Below, one piece after another: positions 15,903 through 25,450 of a stretch of DNA of 64,000 nt (position 1 is its first letter; every line of letters begins with the position of its first letter). The notes beneath the pieces are model-generated. The model was not told the DNA's origin and did no database searches. It was given only the letters and a program-made list of their open reading frames with translations. Position numbers and translations under genes: made by a program. The stretch comes from an uncultured bacterium (GTDB lineage Bacteria > Bacillota > Clostridia > Lachnospirales > Lachnospiraceae). The stretch lies in NCBI GenBank assembly GCA_947647735.1, contig CANSLJ010000020.1, positions 1-64,000 of the forward strand, written 5' to 3'.

Positions 15903-18074
15903 TCACTTCACAGCACCCACCAGCAGGTAAATCAACGTAATACACAGACCGATACAGAACAGGATCAGGCCATAGGAAAGGCTTCTTGTAATAATGGAGA
16001 TATTTTCCATCAGCCCGGAATAACCAAGCGCAAGCTTATGCTCATAATCCGCCTCCTTCGGACGGTTTTTGCGCAGCGTCCGGTTCAGAAGCTTATTGAT
16101 AAGATTGGCGGCTTTTCCCAGAAAATGCGTTACCCCGTTTCCTTCTTTCAGTTCACCCATCTTCGTATAGTCCCTGTAAACAGTCTTTCTCAAAACAACC
16201 ACAAGCGCATCTGTCACCGTATCCAGAAATCCTGCGATGACAGCGCCAGCTTTTATGAAAAACTTTGTCAGTACATCCATCAGTTTATCCAGTATCCCAC
16301 AGATCCCGCCGCAAAGCGCCGGCAGTATAACAAGGAGCACCGGCCTGTAAAAATATTCTTCCAGATCGATATATCTCGGCCACCTGTTCAGATAAACACT
16401 GCTGCCGTCCTCCTGTTTTTTTATCATCCACAGCCGCACGACCACCACATAAAGCAATGCGCCGATCGCGATAGAGGTAATACCGCCCTTTAAATTTCCA
16501 AAGCTGAAATAGGAAACCTTCTCCCCCGCTTCCGCAAGCCCCATAAAACCCTGTCCCAGATCCGCCAGCTTATCCAGTGTTAAACCGGAAAACATTCCCA
16601 TCACCGGAAACAGCAGAGATACCGCCGTCAAAACCGCCTTGCTGAGAGGGCTCATATAAGTTTCCTGTGCATCATATTTCTCCTGCAGCGCCGCATCCGC
16701 ATTTTTCTCCACAAAGACTGCCACAAACAGCTTTGTCATATAGGCAACCGTCAGCCCGCCGCTGACCAGAAAAGCCCACTCTATCGCTCTCATGCCGCCT
16801 GCCGTAAAAAAGACTGCCTCTCCCGGAAATTCCGCCAGTTCTTCCGCATATTCCACAATACTCTCATGAAGCAGGGTTTTGCTGATATAACCGCTCCAGA
16901 GCGGCATGCCGCCGATGCCGAGCGCTCCCATCAGATAAATAAATCTGAGCAGAGGTTTTTTCCGCCCGAAGCCCCTGATCTCATTCAGATCCAGCTTGTG
17001 CAGGTTCATATAAATAACGCCTGCCGCCATAAACAAAACCAGTTTGAACAGCGAATGGTTCACCATATGCAGAAAACTTCCGCGCACCGCCAGCCTGTTT
17101 TCTTCCCCGAGCAGTCCCTGCATACCGACTCCCACTAAGATAAAACCGATCTGGGACACCGAGGAACAGGCGAGCGTCCGCTTAAAGTCCACCGAAAACA
17201 GTGCCAGCACCGCGCCGATCACCATTGTCAGCACACCCAGTATCAGAATAAAAGTTCCCCAAACTCCATCGTGCAGAAATATCCTGCAGCTTATCACAAG
17301 CACACCAAAAATACCAGTCTTTGTCAAAATACCGGAAAGCAGCGCACTGGCAGGCGCAGGCGCCACTGGATGAGCCTTCGGCAGCCAGATATGAAGCGGA
17401 AAGGCACCTGCCTTTGCCCCGAATCCAACCAGCATGCAGAGCGCCGCCACATAAACGTTCTTTCCACGGCATGCCTCGTAAAGCTTATCGATCTCCAGTG
17501 TCCCTGTCTGAGCATACAAAAGAAACAATCCCATCAGCATCACCAAGCCACCGATCACCGCAACAGCCAGATACGTGGACGCTGCCCGCAAAGACTCCGC
17601 CCTCTCGTCCTGTGCCACCCAGACATAGGACGCAAAAGACATTACCTCAAAAAATACAAACGTGGTGTACAGGTCCGCCGACAAAAATATCGCCGCTGTC
17701 GCCCCCAGAGTGATCAGCTGAAACAGATAATAACGATTCCGGTTCCGGTAGTGCGCAAAATACTCTATGGAAAACAGAGACGCCGCCATCCACATAAAAG
17801 CAGCGATACACACATAAACCGCCCGAAACCCATCTACCGCAAATTTCAGCCCCATCCCACAGATCCCGGACAACTCAACTACATTACCTCCAGCCCCATC
17901 TATGCCATTCCCCGTCACAAGCCGAACCAGCAAGACCAATGCCAGCGCAAACTCCAAAACTGTCACACTGCTGACAAAATAATCCCTATATTTTTTATAT
18001 TTTCTCCCTATCATATAGGAAAATAATGCCCCCATCATCGGCATAAAAACAATTATATAAATCAAACTACTCAT
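15903..18074 (-). CDS. Antiporter-type subunit of Mrp/Mbh-like complex, long form
   Basis: A 723-residue polytopic membrane protein of the proton-conducting NuoL/NuoM/MrpA/MrpD family. The diagnostic core is GFGAKAGAFPLHIWLPKAHP followed by VAPAPASALLSG. It is longer than the other three antiporter-type subunits because of a C-terminal extension with further membrane helices, as in MrpA/NuoL. It would translocate H+ or Na+ within the complex. The start is ATG at 18074 with GGAGG eight bases upstream; the longer GTG start at 18095 would place this ribosome site inside the gene. It is the last antiporter gene of the operon. Confidence 0.88.
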   Translation of the reverse strand: MSSLIYIIVFMPMMGALFSYMIGRKYKKYRDYFVSSVTVLEFALALVLLVRLVTGNGIDGAGGNVVELSGICGMGLKFAVDGFRAVYVCIAAFMWMAASLFSIEYFAHYRNRNRYYLFQLITLGATAAIFLSADLYTTFVFFEVMSFASYVWVAQDERAESLRAASTYLAVAVIGGLVMLMGLFLLYAQTGTLEIDKLYEACRGKNVYVAALCMLVGFGAKAGAFPLHIWLPKAHPVAPAPASALLSGILTKTGIFGVLVISCRIFLHDGVWGTFILILGVLTMVIGAVLALFSVDFKRTLACSSVSQIGFILVGVGMQGLLGEENRLAVRGSFLHMVNHSLFKLVLFMAAGVIYMNLHKLDLNEIRGFGRKKPLLRFIYLMGALGIGGMPLWSGYISKTLLHESIVEYAEELAEFPGEAVFFTAGGMRAIEWAFLVSGGLTVAYMTKLFVAVFVEKNADAALQEKYDAQETYMSPLSKAVLTAVSLLFPVMGMFSGLTLDKLADLGQGFMGLAEAGEKVSYFSFGNLKGGITSIAIGALLYVVVVRLWMIKKQEDGSSVYLNRWPRYIDLEEYFYRPVLLVILPALCGGICGILDKLMDVLTKFFIKAGAVIAGFLDTVTDALVVVLRKTVYRDYTKMGELKEGNGVTHFLGKAANLINKLLNRTLRKNRPKEADYEHKLALGYSGLMENISIITRSLSYGLILFCIGLCITLIYLLVGAVK

Positions 18075-18120
18075 AGAAAAACCTCCGTTTTTCACCCTTA
18101 GTTATTACCAGCAAACCAGA

Positions 18121-18250
18121 CGGGATACCATATATCCCTGAGGAGCCCTTTGAAAAACGTCGGCACTTAGCGAGGTCTCTCACGAGCTTAGTGTCCACTA
18201 CGTTTTTCACAGAGCGAAAGCGTGGCGACGAAGGGATATATGGTATCCCG
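18121..18250 (-). repeat. Structured palindromic repeat, copy 1
   Basis: A 130-bp imperfect palindrome. The outer arms 18121-18139 and 18232-18250 pair perfectly over 19 bp; the inner arms 18152-18160 and 18200-18208 pair perfectly over 9 bp (GAAAAACGT). Read on the minus strand the core matches copies 2-4, including ACACTAAGC and GCTAAGTGCCGACG. It lies between two antiporter genes of one operon. Confidence 0.88.
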
Positions 18251-18269
18251 CCGGCCTCCTTCCACAATC

Positions 18270-19745
18270 CTAAACCCCTTCAACCGCGATCATCTTGAAA
18301 AACTCCACCAGCGGTCCCGAAAAAAGTCCCAGCATCACCGTACTCACCGCAAAGATAACAAGCGGCACACACATCCTCCATCCCGGATCTGTCACGCCCG
18401 AAAGGATGCCGTAATCGAATTCCTTCTTCGGGAAAAATGCATGGATCACAATATTCATCATATAAAGAGCTGTAAGCAGTGCGGAAGCCAGCAGGCACCC
18501 GATGCCAAAATAAGCCTGCACATTACCGCTCTCCACCGCCGCCGATGCCAGATTCCACTTGCTGATAAATCCGGCAAGTCCCGGCACACCCATAAGTCCC
18601 AGAGACGCCACCGTAAAACAGCCGAACACGACCGGCATTTTCCTGCCGACACCATCCATCTCATAAATATAACTCTTCCCGGTCTGCTGCATAAAAGCTC
18701 CCGCACAGAAAAATGCACCTATCTTCATCACCGCATGACACACCAGATGGCAAAGAGCTCCAACCAATCCAAGAGGCGTCATCAGAGTGACACCAAAGAT
18801 CACATAGGACAGATTGCTGACCGTGGAATAGGCAAGGCGCCTCTTCAAATGTGTCTCCTTCACCGCCATACTGCATCCATAGACGATCGTAAACATAGCG
18901 AAACCCATCACCACATGCTGTACCCAGGTATCCTTCAAAAACGAAGTACCGAAACTGTAATATGTCAGACGGATTATCGCAAACACACCCGCTTTTACAA
19001 CCGCAACCGCATGCAGAAGCGCTGTTACCGGCGTAGGCGCCACACCCGCATCAGGCAGCCAGGAGCTCATCGGCCACATCGCCGCCTTTACGCCAAATCC
19101 CATAAAAGCGATCAGGTACACCCAGAGCAGCAGATTTTTCTTATCCCCGATCAATGCCATATCCAGAACGCCGCCAAGCTGAAACTCACAGGTTACGCCA
19201 TAAATAATGACAAACACCAGGCCGATCATCGCAAAGGCAGCACCGCCGATGGAGTAGTATAAATACTTCCTTGCCGCCAGGATCGCTTCTCTTTTCAGCG
19301 TATGGATCACAAGCGGTACCGTGGAGAGCGTCAGCAGCTCATAAAAGAAATACATGGACAAAAGGTCCGAAGCAAAAGCGATGCCCAGCGTTACGCCATA
19401 GGTCGTACTGTAAAACAGGAAAAATATCCTCTCCCGTTCCTCGTGTTCCATATATTCAAAGGAATACAGCGTAGCCAGCGGCCAGAGCAGGGAAACCAGG
19501 CCTGCAAAGACCATGGATACCCCGTCTATTTTAAAGGATATCGACAGATCTTCTACAAAGTATATGATATGAAATACTTCTGTGGGACCGTTCAGGATCA
19601 GTTTCCATACGATCGCGGAAGTCAACAACATGATGGCTTCCAGATACCACATCATGGTCTTTCTGTTTTTGAAGGGAAGCAACGGGGTTAATACTCCGCC
19701 GATTATGGGGAGGAGGATCGTTGCCAGAATCCAGTATTCGCTCAT
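18270..19745 (-). CDS. Antiporter-type subunit (MrpD-like) 3
   Basis: A 491-residue polytopic protein of the MrpD/NuoN/NuoM family with about 14 membrane segments. The conserved helix pair reads GFGVKAAMWPMSSWLPDAG followed by VAPTPVTALLHAVAVVKAG. It is expected to form one ion channel of the Mrp-like complex. The start follows GGAG. It is one of three approximately 500-residue paralogues in the operon, and is separated from its neighbours by structured repeats on both sides. Confidence 0.9.
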   Translation of the reverse strand: MSEYWILATILLPIIGGVLTPLLPFKNRKTMMWYLEAIMLLTSAIVWKLILNGPTEVFHIIYFVEDLSISFKIDGVSMVFAGLVSLLWPLATLYSFEYMEHEERERIFFLFYSTTYGVTLGIAFASDLLSMYFFYELLTLSTVPLVIHTLKREAILAARKYLYYSIGGAAFAMIGLVFVIIYGVTCEFQLGGVLDMALIGDKKNLLLWVYLIAFMGFGVKAAMWPMSSWLPDAGVAPTPVTALLHAVAVVKAGVFAIIRLTYYSFGTSFLKDTWVQHVVMGFAMFTIVYGCSMAVKETHLKRRLAYSTVSNLSYVIFGVTLMTPLGLVGALCHLVCHAVMKIGAFFCAGAFMQQTGKSYIYEMDGVGRKMPVVFGCFTVASLGLMGVPGLAGFISKWNLASAAVESGNVQAYFGIGCLLASALLTALYMMNIVIHAFFPKKEFDYGILSGVTDPGWRMCVPLVIFAVSTVMLGLFSGPLVEFFKMIAVEGV

Positions 19746-19774
19746 GTTAGGTTCTCCGTAGTGGTGACTTTCCG

Positions 19775-19915
19775 CCCGGTGAGAGGGGATTTATATCCCT
19801 CGTCGCCACGCTTTCGCTCCGTGAAAAGCGTAGCGGTACTAGGCTCGAAAGTACCTCGCCAAGTGCCGACGCTTTTCAAGGGGCTCCTCTGGGATATAAA
19901 TCCCCTCTCACCGGG
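19775..19915 (+). repeat. Structured palindromic repeat, copy 2
   Basis: A 141-bp palindromic element. The outer arms 19775-19799 and 19891-19915 are perfectly complementary over 25 bp; the inner arms 19823-19831 and 19869-19877 over 9 bp (GAAAAGCGT). The left internal loop is 23 nt, the same as in the other copies. It lies in the 282-base gap between two antiporter genes, antisense to them. The rest of that gap (19916-20027) is AT-rich and shows nothing recognisable. Confidence 0.9.
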
Positions 19916-20027
19916 CTGCGTTTTCTCATTATATCAGATTTATGTTTACCTCTATATTTTAAAGATCATGAGTGAGGATAAACATAAGCGATTTAAAATA
20001 TTTATAAGTTTTTCAATGTATATATTA

Positions 20028-21506
20028 TTACAATACTGTGCTTACGATTCCCTGAATGTACGCTGTCAGGGGGTTAGGGAAGATGCCTAACAGAACTGAC
20101 AGTGCCGCAAAAATGAATAAAGGAATCGTGATCAACAGATTGGGTTCTCTCTTTTGCAGATTTTTATAGTCGAAGTCCGCGCCGGGCAAAAATCCCTTTA
20201 TGGTGATCGGGAGCAGGTAGCCGGCGGTCAGGAGGGCGGAGATCAGCAGGATCACGGGGCCGAGCCAGGTGAAGATGCCGGTACCGGACTGGAGCGCGCC
20301 GAGTGCCAGATGCCATTTGCTGATAAATCCGCTGGCAGGGGGGATACCGATCAGCGCCAGTGACGCAAAGGTGTAGCACCATATGGTGACCGGCATTTCC
20401 TTGCCGATGCCTGTCATATCGTCAATGTTCGTTCTGCCGGTCTTATAGATGATCGCGCCGGCGGAGAGGAACAGGGCGGATTTGATGAAGGCATGGAATA
20501 CTACATGAAGCAGCGCGCCCGTCATTGCCTGGGGCTGCAGCAGGGCAAGCCCGAATAAAATATAGGAAACCTGGCTGACTGTGGAATAGGCAAGCCTTTT
20601 TTTCATGACTTTTTCCCGGTATGCCAGCATGGAACCCATGAAGACCGTGATCAGCGTAAGGCTCAGCCAGGCGGTCTGCACCCAGGTTCCTCTGATAAAG
20701 GATGCTCCGAATAAAAAGTATACTGTACGGATAATGCCCAGCACACCCGCCTTTACGATCAACCCTGACAATACCGCACTGGCAGGCGCCGGTGCAACCG
20801 GATGAGCCGTCGGAAGCCACGCATGCATCGGAAACATGCCCGCTTTTACGCCAAAGCCCAGTATCATAAAGAAGACTACGATAAGCAGCACTTTTTCGTT
20901 GCCTGCCGCCAGTTCCATATTCAGCGTTCCGCCTGCCTGAAATCTTAAGGTATCTGCATATTTACCCGCAAAAAACACTCCCATCAGCACCATGTAGGCG
21001 CCGCACAGCGAATAAAACAGGTATTTCAGGCCGCCCATGATCGCTTCCTTTGTTTTGGAATGCAGAACAAGGGGCATGGACAAAAGAGTCATCAGCTCAT
21101 AGAACAGATAATAGGTTACGATATTTCCGGCAAAGTTCAGCGCCAGCAGCACACCGAAAGACATCAGGTAAAATCCGAAATACCGTTTTTCCTCCTTTTC
21201 ATGTTTCATGTATTCAAAGGAATAAAATCCCGCCAGCACCCATACGATGGTGACGATCACCGTAAAGATCCGTCCCAGATCGTCAAGGCAGAAAGTAATC
21301 TTCATTTTCTCTTCCAGGCTCAGCAGTAAAATTTCTGCATCCCCGACGCCCAGCGCACAAAACGCCAGAATACCGGTTATCACAAGCCCTGCTCCTGTTA
21401 TGGCGAGGAGATTTTTTCTGGATGAAAACTCCGGCATCAGCAAAAGCACCACGCCCAGAAGTACGGGGAAAAATATGGCGGTTAACATTATTATTGAAGC
21501 ATTCAT
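20028..21506 (-). CDS. Antiporter-type subunit (MrpD-like) 2
   Basis: A 492-residue membrane protein of the MrpD/NuoN family. The motif GFGVKAGMFPMHAWLPTAHP followed by VAPAPASAVLSG marks the ion-channel helices. It resembles the long subunit at 15903-18074 in this motif more than it does the other MrpD-like proteins. It lies 34 bases after the first MrpD-like gene. The start codon has only a distant purine-rich stretch upstream, so coupled translation from the preceding gene is possible. Confidence 0.9.
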   Translation of the reverse strand: MNASIIMLTAIFFPVLLGVVLLLMPEFSSRKNLLAITGAGLVITGILAFCALGVGDAEILLLSLEEKMKITFCLDDLGRIFTVIVTIVWVLAGFYSFEYMKHEKEEKRYFGFYLMSFGVLLALNFAGNIVTYYLFYELMTLLSMPLVLHSKTKEAIMGGLKYLFYSLCGAYMVLMGVFFAGKYADTLRFQAGGTLNMELAAGNEKVLLIVVFFMILGFGVKAGMFPMHAWLPTAHPVAPAPASAVLSGLIVKAGVLGIIRTVYFLFGASFIRGTWVQTAWLSLTLITVFMGSMLAYREKVMKKRLAYSTVSQVSYILFGLALLQPQAMTGALLHVVFHAFIKSALFLSAGAIIYKTGRTNIDDMTGIGKEMPVTIWCYTFASLALIGIPPASGFISKWHLALGALQSGTGIFTWLGPVILLISALLTAGYLLPITIKGFLPGADFDYKNLQKREPNLLITIPLFIFAALSVLLGIFPNPLTAYIQGIVSTVL

Positions 21507-21540
21507 AATTTAAATAACCATGCCCTTTCTCTTTTTCACA

Positions 21541-23058
21541 CTATGCAAAATTTGCAAGTCCTGTCTCTATCAGATGAATGATCGGCTGGGAATTCATACC
21601 CAGGATCAGGTTCAGGATCACAAACAGGATGATCGTTATCGTATACAGTTTCTGCTCTTTCCAGCCTATGCTGAAATATCCTTTTTTCTCTATTACAGCC
21701 TGTTTCTCCGGCGTATAGATACGGATCACCGTTTTCAGGAAATAGATCGCATTCAGGATCGTACTGATGGCAAGAACGATCACTGTCGGAAACATCTTTC
21801 CGGTGGGATTGATGACCGCCGCCTTTGCGAACAGGAGCTTGCTGACAAAACCGGAAAAGATCGGAATGCCCACCATGGACAGGGAGCCCACCGCAAAGCC
21901 GATACCCGCTATCTTATTTCGATAGGCGGAACCGTTCAGCTCAAAGAAACTCCTGCTGCCGCCTGACACCTCTGTCAGTCCGATAGCGCTGATAAACAGC
22001 AGTGACTTTGTTGCCGCATGTACCAGAATATGATAAACGCTTGCAATCATACCCTCCTCTGTTCCGAGGCCGAAACCCATGTAGATATAGCCGATCTGCG
22101 CCACGGAAGAAAATGCGATCATCCTTCTGACATCCTTTTCCCCGATAGCGCTGACGGAACCGAAGATCATGCCGCACAGTCCAAATATAAAAAGTATATT
22201 GATAATATGACTGCTGTAAATAATATCCAGCCCGATCACTCTGTAAAAGATCTTGATCAGCAGAAAGATATAGCCCTTTGACACCAGGGAGGACAACATC
22301 GCCGCCGAAGAGACTGTGGAATACCCGTAAGCGTCCGGCAGCCAGGCATGGCAGGGGAACAGGGCACTTTTGATGGCAAGGCCGATGGTCATAATACCCA
22401 CTGTCACCAGCATCGGTATCCGGTAGGTCCCGCTTGCCATGATGCCTGCCATAGACTCCTGAATATTGCTCATCAACAGATGTCCTGTCAGGTCATACAA
22501 CATACAGATTCCCATCAGTAAAAGACCGGAACCCAGAAGGCTCATAATCATATAACGGACCGCCGCCTCTATGGTCCTGCCGTTCTGCCGGATCATGATC
22601 AGCCCGCAGGCTGCGATCGTATTGATCTCCACAAACACATACGCGGTAAACAGGTCGTTTGTGTAAACCAGCGCCAGCAGGGAACTCAGCATCATATCCA
22701 CAAGGATATAATAAATATTATGTTTCGTATATTCCACTTCATCGAACAGTTTTTTCCTGCCGCCTGTCATGGAGAGCAGCATCACGATGCAGAAAAACAT
22801 TGCCATCCCGGCTTCCAGCGCTCCCGCCCTGATCTCGTTTCCCCAGGGTGCCGGAAAATGTCCCATCATAAAGATGTAACTGCCGATACCGCTGTCGCAG
22901 ATATACCAGAGCAGAGCGCCCGACATCACACCGATCACGATGATCACCGCCGTATTCAACCGTTTTGCCCACTTCTCGGACAGGATCGAGGAAACAATGC
23001 CCGAAAACATCGATATCATGATCGAGAAAAAGGGCACATTCTGTATAAAATCCATCAA
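21541..23058 (-). CDS. Antiporter-type subunit (MrpD-like) 1
   Basis: A 505-residue proton-translocating-type membrane subunit, by position the MrpD/MbhH equivalent because it directly follows the MrpC gene, with a four-base overlap. The core motif is IKSALFPCHAWLPDAYGYST, which differs from the other paralogues. It probably carries cation/proton exchange together with the small subunits encoded before it. Confidence 0.9.
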   Translation of the reverse strand: MMDFIQNVPFFSIMISMFSGIVSSILSEKWAKRLNTAVIIVIGVMSGALLWYICDSGIGSYIFMMGHFPAPWGNEIRAGALEAGMAMFFCIVMLLSMTGGRKKLFDEVEYTKHNIYYILVDMMLSSLLALVYTNDLFTAYVFVEINTIAACGLIMIRQNGRTIEAAVRYMIMSLLGSGLLLMGICMLYDLTGHLLMSNIQESMAGIMASGTYRIPMLVTVGIMTIGLAIKSALFPCHAWLPDAYGYSTVSSAAMLSSLVSKGYIFLLIKIFYRVIGLDIIYSSHIINILFIFGLCGMIFGSVSAIGEKDVRRMIAFSSVAQIGYIYMGFGLGTEEGMIASVYHILVHAATKSLLFISAIGLTEVSGGSRSFFELNGSAYRNKIAGIGFAVGSLSMVGIPIFSGFVSKLLFAKAAVINPTGKMFPTVIVLAISTILNAIYFLKTVIRIYTPEKQAVIEKKGYFSIGWKEQKLYTITIILFVILNLILGMNSQPIIHLIETGLANFA

Positions 23059-23432
23059 AGCCCCTCCTTCCGCAACTGAATGGAAATCTCATCCAGATCC
23101 AGCGTATGATACCGCTGATACAAACGCACAGTCAGGGACAGCATCAGCGCCGTCACGGAAACCGACACAACGATACCGGTCAGCACAAGCCCGCTGGGGA
23201 TCGGATTGATATAGGCCTCCACTTCCTGCACGCCGTCCACAACAATGGGCGCAACCCTGCCCGTGATATACCCTTTCTCCGCCAGAAACAGGTACACCGC
23301 CGTATCCATGATATTCAGCCCGATGATCTTTTTGATCAGATTTTTCTGGATCAGCAGATTGGCAAAACCGATCCCGAACAGTAAAATGGCAACTTCCTCT
23401 CCATAATTAACCAGAAAATTTGTTTCAAGCAT
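23055..23432 (-). CDS. mnhC: MrpC/MnhC-like subunit (NuoK family)
   Basis: A 125-residue protein with three membrane segments of the NuoK/MrpC family. Typical features are the FGIGFANLLIQKNLIKKIIG first region and the DPIPQALVLTGIVVS-like segment INPIPSGLVLTGIVVS. It bridges the antiporter-type subunits of the complex. It lies two bases after the MrpB-like gene and overlaps the following MrpD-like gene by four bases. Confidence 0.92.
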   Translation of the reverse strand: MLETNFLVNYGEEVAILLFGIGFANLLIQKNLIKKIIGLNIMDTAVYLFLAEKGYITGRVAPIVVDGVQEVEAYINPIPSGLVLTGIVVSVSVTALMLSLTVRLYQRYHTLDLDEISIQLRKEGL

Positions 23433-23434
23433 GC

Positions 23435-24406
23435 CTAAAACCCTCCTTTACGGAACAGTGCAAAGAAAGCATACATGGTACAGGCAACCACCAGTCCGAC
23501 ACAGATATTCAGCGGCAGGATCAGCCCGCTGCTCAGAATATCTCCCGGCGTTCCCAGCGGAATACCGCTCTCCAGATGGTGCGCCCCCGTATAAAAGGAA
23601 TAGCTCTTTGCAATACAGTAAAAGCTGAGCGCGGAAAAGCTGATCCACTTATAAGTCTTTGCTGTAAAAAACCGCTCTGTTTTCTCAAAACCGAAGGCAT
23701 TCAGATATAAGATAAGCCCGGCACCGATGATAGCGCCGCCGGAAAAGCCGCCGCCCGGCGAAAGATGCCCGTTCAATATCACATAGACACCGAACAATAT
23801 GATAAAGGGCACCAGCACCATCGCCATCGTCTGCAGGATCTTATCGCTTTTCGGCTCATAATGGCTGTCCCGCTTTTCTTCCTCCTCCGCGCTGCCCTTT
23901 CCCTTTTTCTTATCATTCCGCATCAGGATCAACACAGTACAGGTCGCGATAAACAGCACATTGGATTCCCCAAAGGTATCAAAAGCACGATAGTCCAGGA
24001 TCATGCCCGTGACGATGTTCACCGCCCCGGTATCCTGCATACCGTCCTCGATATATTTCGCCGCAACCTCGTTGTGCGCCGGATTATCCGCACTGCCCAC
24101 AGGGGGCAGATAAGCCACCGTGATCAGCAGCATCACGATAAGCGTCAGACAGCAGACAAGAGCCGCCGCCCGGTAAAATTTCCGAAACAGCCGGTAACGC
24201 CTGTTATGCTCGATATCATAAACTTTCCGGATGATCTGGTCCTTTTCCGCCTCATACTCTTTCAGCCGTTTTTCATCCTCTTCTGCTCCGGCACCCGGCG
24301 CAACCTCCACATTACCGAGGTACGGATCTCTTATTCCTCTCATCCACAGTTTAAAAGCGCCGCCCGCTCTCTTTCCGTATTCTTCCTCAGGAATCGGTCT
24401 ACTCAT
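23435..24406 (-). CDS. MbhE-MrpB fusion subunit
   Basis: A 323-residue protein combining two modules. An MbhE/MrpA-C-terminal-like part (membrane helix about 84-104, then TGAVNIVTGMILDYRAFDTF GES) is followed by an MrpB/MnhB domain (LNGHLSPGGGFSGGAIIGAG). The N-terminal roughly 80 residues are a charged cytoplasmic extension, and a charged loop lies between the modules. Such fusions occur in Mbh/Mrp-type clusters where the MrpA C-terminal parts are split differently. It overlaps the MbhD-like gene by eight bases. Confidence 0.85.
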   Translation of the reverse strand: MSRPIPEEEYGKRAGGAFKLWMRGIRDPYLGNVEVAPGAGAEEDEKRLKEYEAEKDQIIRKVYDIEHNRRYRLFRKFYRAAALVCCLTLIVMLLITVAYLPPVGSADNPAHNEVAAKYIEDGMQDTGAVNIVTGMILDYRAFDTFGESNVLFIATCTVLILMRNDKKKGKGSAEEEEKRDSHYEPKSDKILQTMAMVLVPFIILFGVYVILNGHLSPGGGFSGGAIIGAGLILYLNAFGFEKTERFFTAKTYKWISFSALSFYCIAKSYSFYTGAHHLESGIPLGTPGDILSSGLILPLNICVGLVVACTMYAFFALFRKGGF

Positions 24407-24659
24407 GTTTCTCTTCGTCCTCCTCCCTCATGGCATGGATCTTTTTCAGCGTCGCAAAAAACAGCACGCTGGTGACGCCTGCCCCTACCGCCGCCTCCGT
24501 GATCGCAAGATCCGGAGACTCCAGCATGATCCAGATAATGGACATGATCAGGCTGTAGGACATAAATATTAAAATAGAGTTCAGCAGCCGCTTTGAAAAA
24601 CTTACCGAAACGGCACATACTACCAAAAATGCAAGCAGGATATATTGAAAAATCTGCAT
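24399..24659 (-). CDS. MbhD-like subunit (DUF4040)
   Basis: An 86-residue protein with two to three membrane helices. It matches the MbhD / DUF4040 segment that is part of the MrpA C-terminus in Bacillus but a separate gene in Mbh-type modules. The sequence ESPDLAITEAAVGAGV is the family hallmark. The start follows GGAGG with 7-base spacing. Confidence 0.88.
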   Translation of the reverse strand: MQIFQYILLAFLVVCAVSVSFSKRLLNSILIFMSYSLIMSIIWIMLESPDLAITEAAVGAGVTSVLFFATLKKIHAMREEDEEKHE

Positions 24660-24716
24660 GATTCATCCTCCTGTTCAGATTTGTAGATGCTCTTTTTCAT
24701 CCACCGTTTGATTCCC

Positions 24717-25052
24717 TCACCGCTCTTTGTTCTGCAGCTTCATTTCACAGAACTTCTCCAGATCCTCATCCACCGTATACTCCAGCCGGGAGATCAGATG
24801 AGAGGAGACCGGGGACGCGCACCATAAAAAAACAAGTACGAGCGCCAGTTTCAGCGTTACAAACCGAAAGCCGAACAGGATCATCAGCCCGGCAAGCGAG
24901 GCGCCGATCCCCAGCGTATCGCCCATCGCCGCAACATGCATCCGGTTCAGAACATATTTAAACTTAAAAACGCCAAAAATCTCAAGCAAAAATGTGACTG
25001 CGCCGATACATAAAAGTCCTGTTCCCAAAACAAACCTTATCCATTCAAACAT
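24717..25052 (-). CDS. mnhG: MrpG/MnhG-like subunit
   Basis: A 111-residue membrane protein of the MrpG/MnhG family with three membrane segments. It includes the typical FKYVLNRMHVAAMGDTLGIG stretch. It is four bases after the MrpF-like gene and part of the same cation/proton antiporter operon. Confidence 0.92.
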   Translation of the reverse strand: MFEWIRFVLGTGLLCIGAVTFLLEIFGVFKFKYVLNRMHVAAMGDTLGIGASLAGLMILFGFRFVTLKLALVLVFLWCASPVSSHLISRLEYTVDEDLEKFCEMKLQNKER

Positions 25053-25056
25053 GATA

Positions 25057-25395
25057 TCACCCTTCCTGTTTTTTCTCTTCTTCCCGTTTCCTTCTTTCAG
25101 CCAGATGCTCTTTATGCTCGATATATACCCCGGTATATACCTTTGTCAGCACCACCACCGCAAGGAAACTGATCATCGCATAGATCAGACAGATATCCAC
25201 CAGATAGTCCTCGTTCATCAGCAGGGCGAGGATCGCAATGATCGTCATAACGATCGTCCCCATCATGTTCACCGCAACCAGCCTGTCGGCGATCGTCGGT
25301 CCCAGTACCGCCCTGATCAGACAGAATATCGTAAGCAGTGCCAGCACTACTAAAATAATATGAAAAATTCCGGCATATTGTTGTACCAGTTCCAT
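25057..25395 (-). CDS. mnhF: MrpF/MnhF-like subunit
   Basis: A 112-residue membrane protein of the MrpF family; the conserved part is RAVLGPTIADRLVAVNMMGT. Several in-frame ATG codons occur. The one at 25395 is chosen because GAGG lies six bases before it; the frame could extend to 25419. It works as a small subunit of the Mrp-like complex. Confidence 0.9.
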   Translation of the reverse strand: MELVQQYAGIFHIILVVLALLTIFCLIRAVLGPTIADRLVAVNMMGTIVMTIIAILALLMNEDYLVDICLIYAMISFLAVVVLTKVYTGVYIEHKEHLAERRKREEEKKQEG

Positions 25396-25450
25396 CTTCA
25401 TCCTCATTTCCGCATACATTTTTTCTTTTATCTATGCCTGCGTCTTTCCT

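Noticed and set aside
18121-18250. Simple rho-independent terminators for the four palindromic elements
   Set aside because: The elements are far longer than terminators, have conserved internal loops and cores, lack U tracts, and lie inside operons in both orientations.
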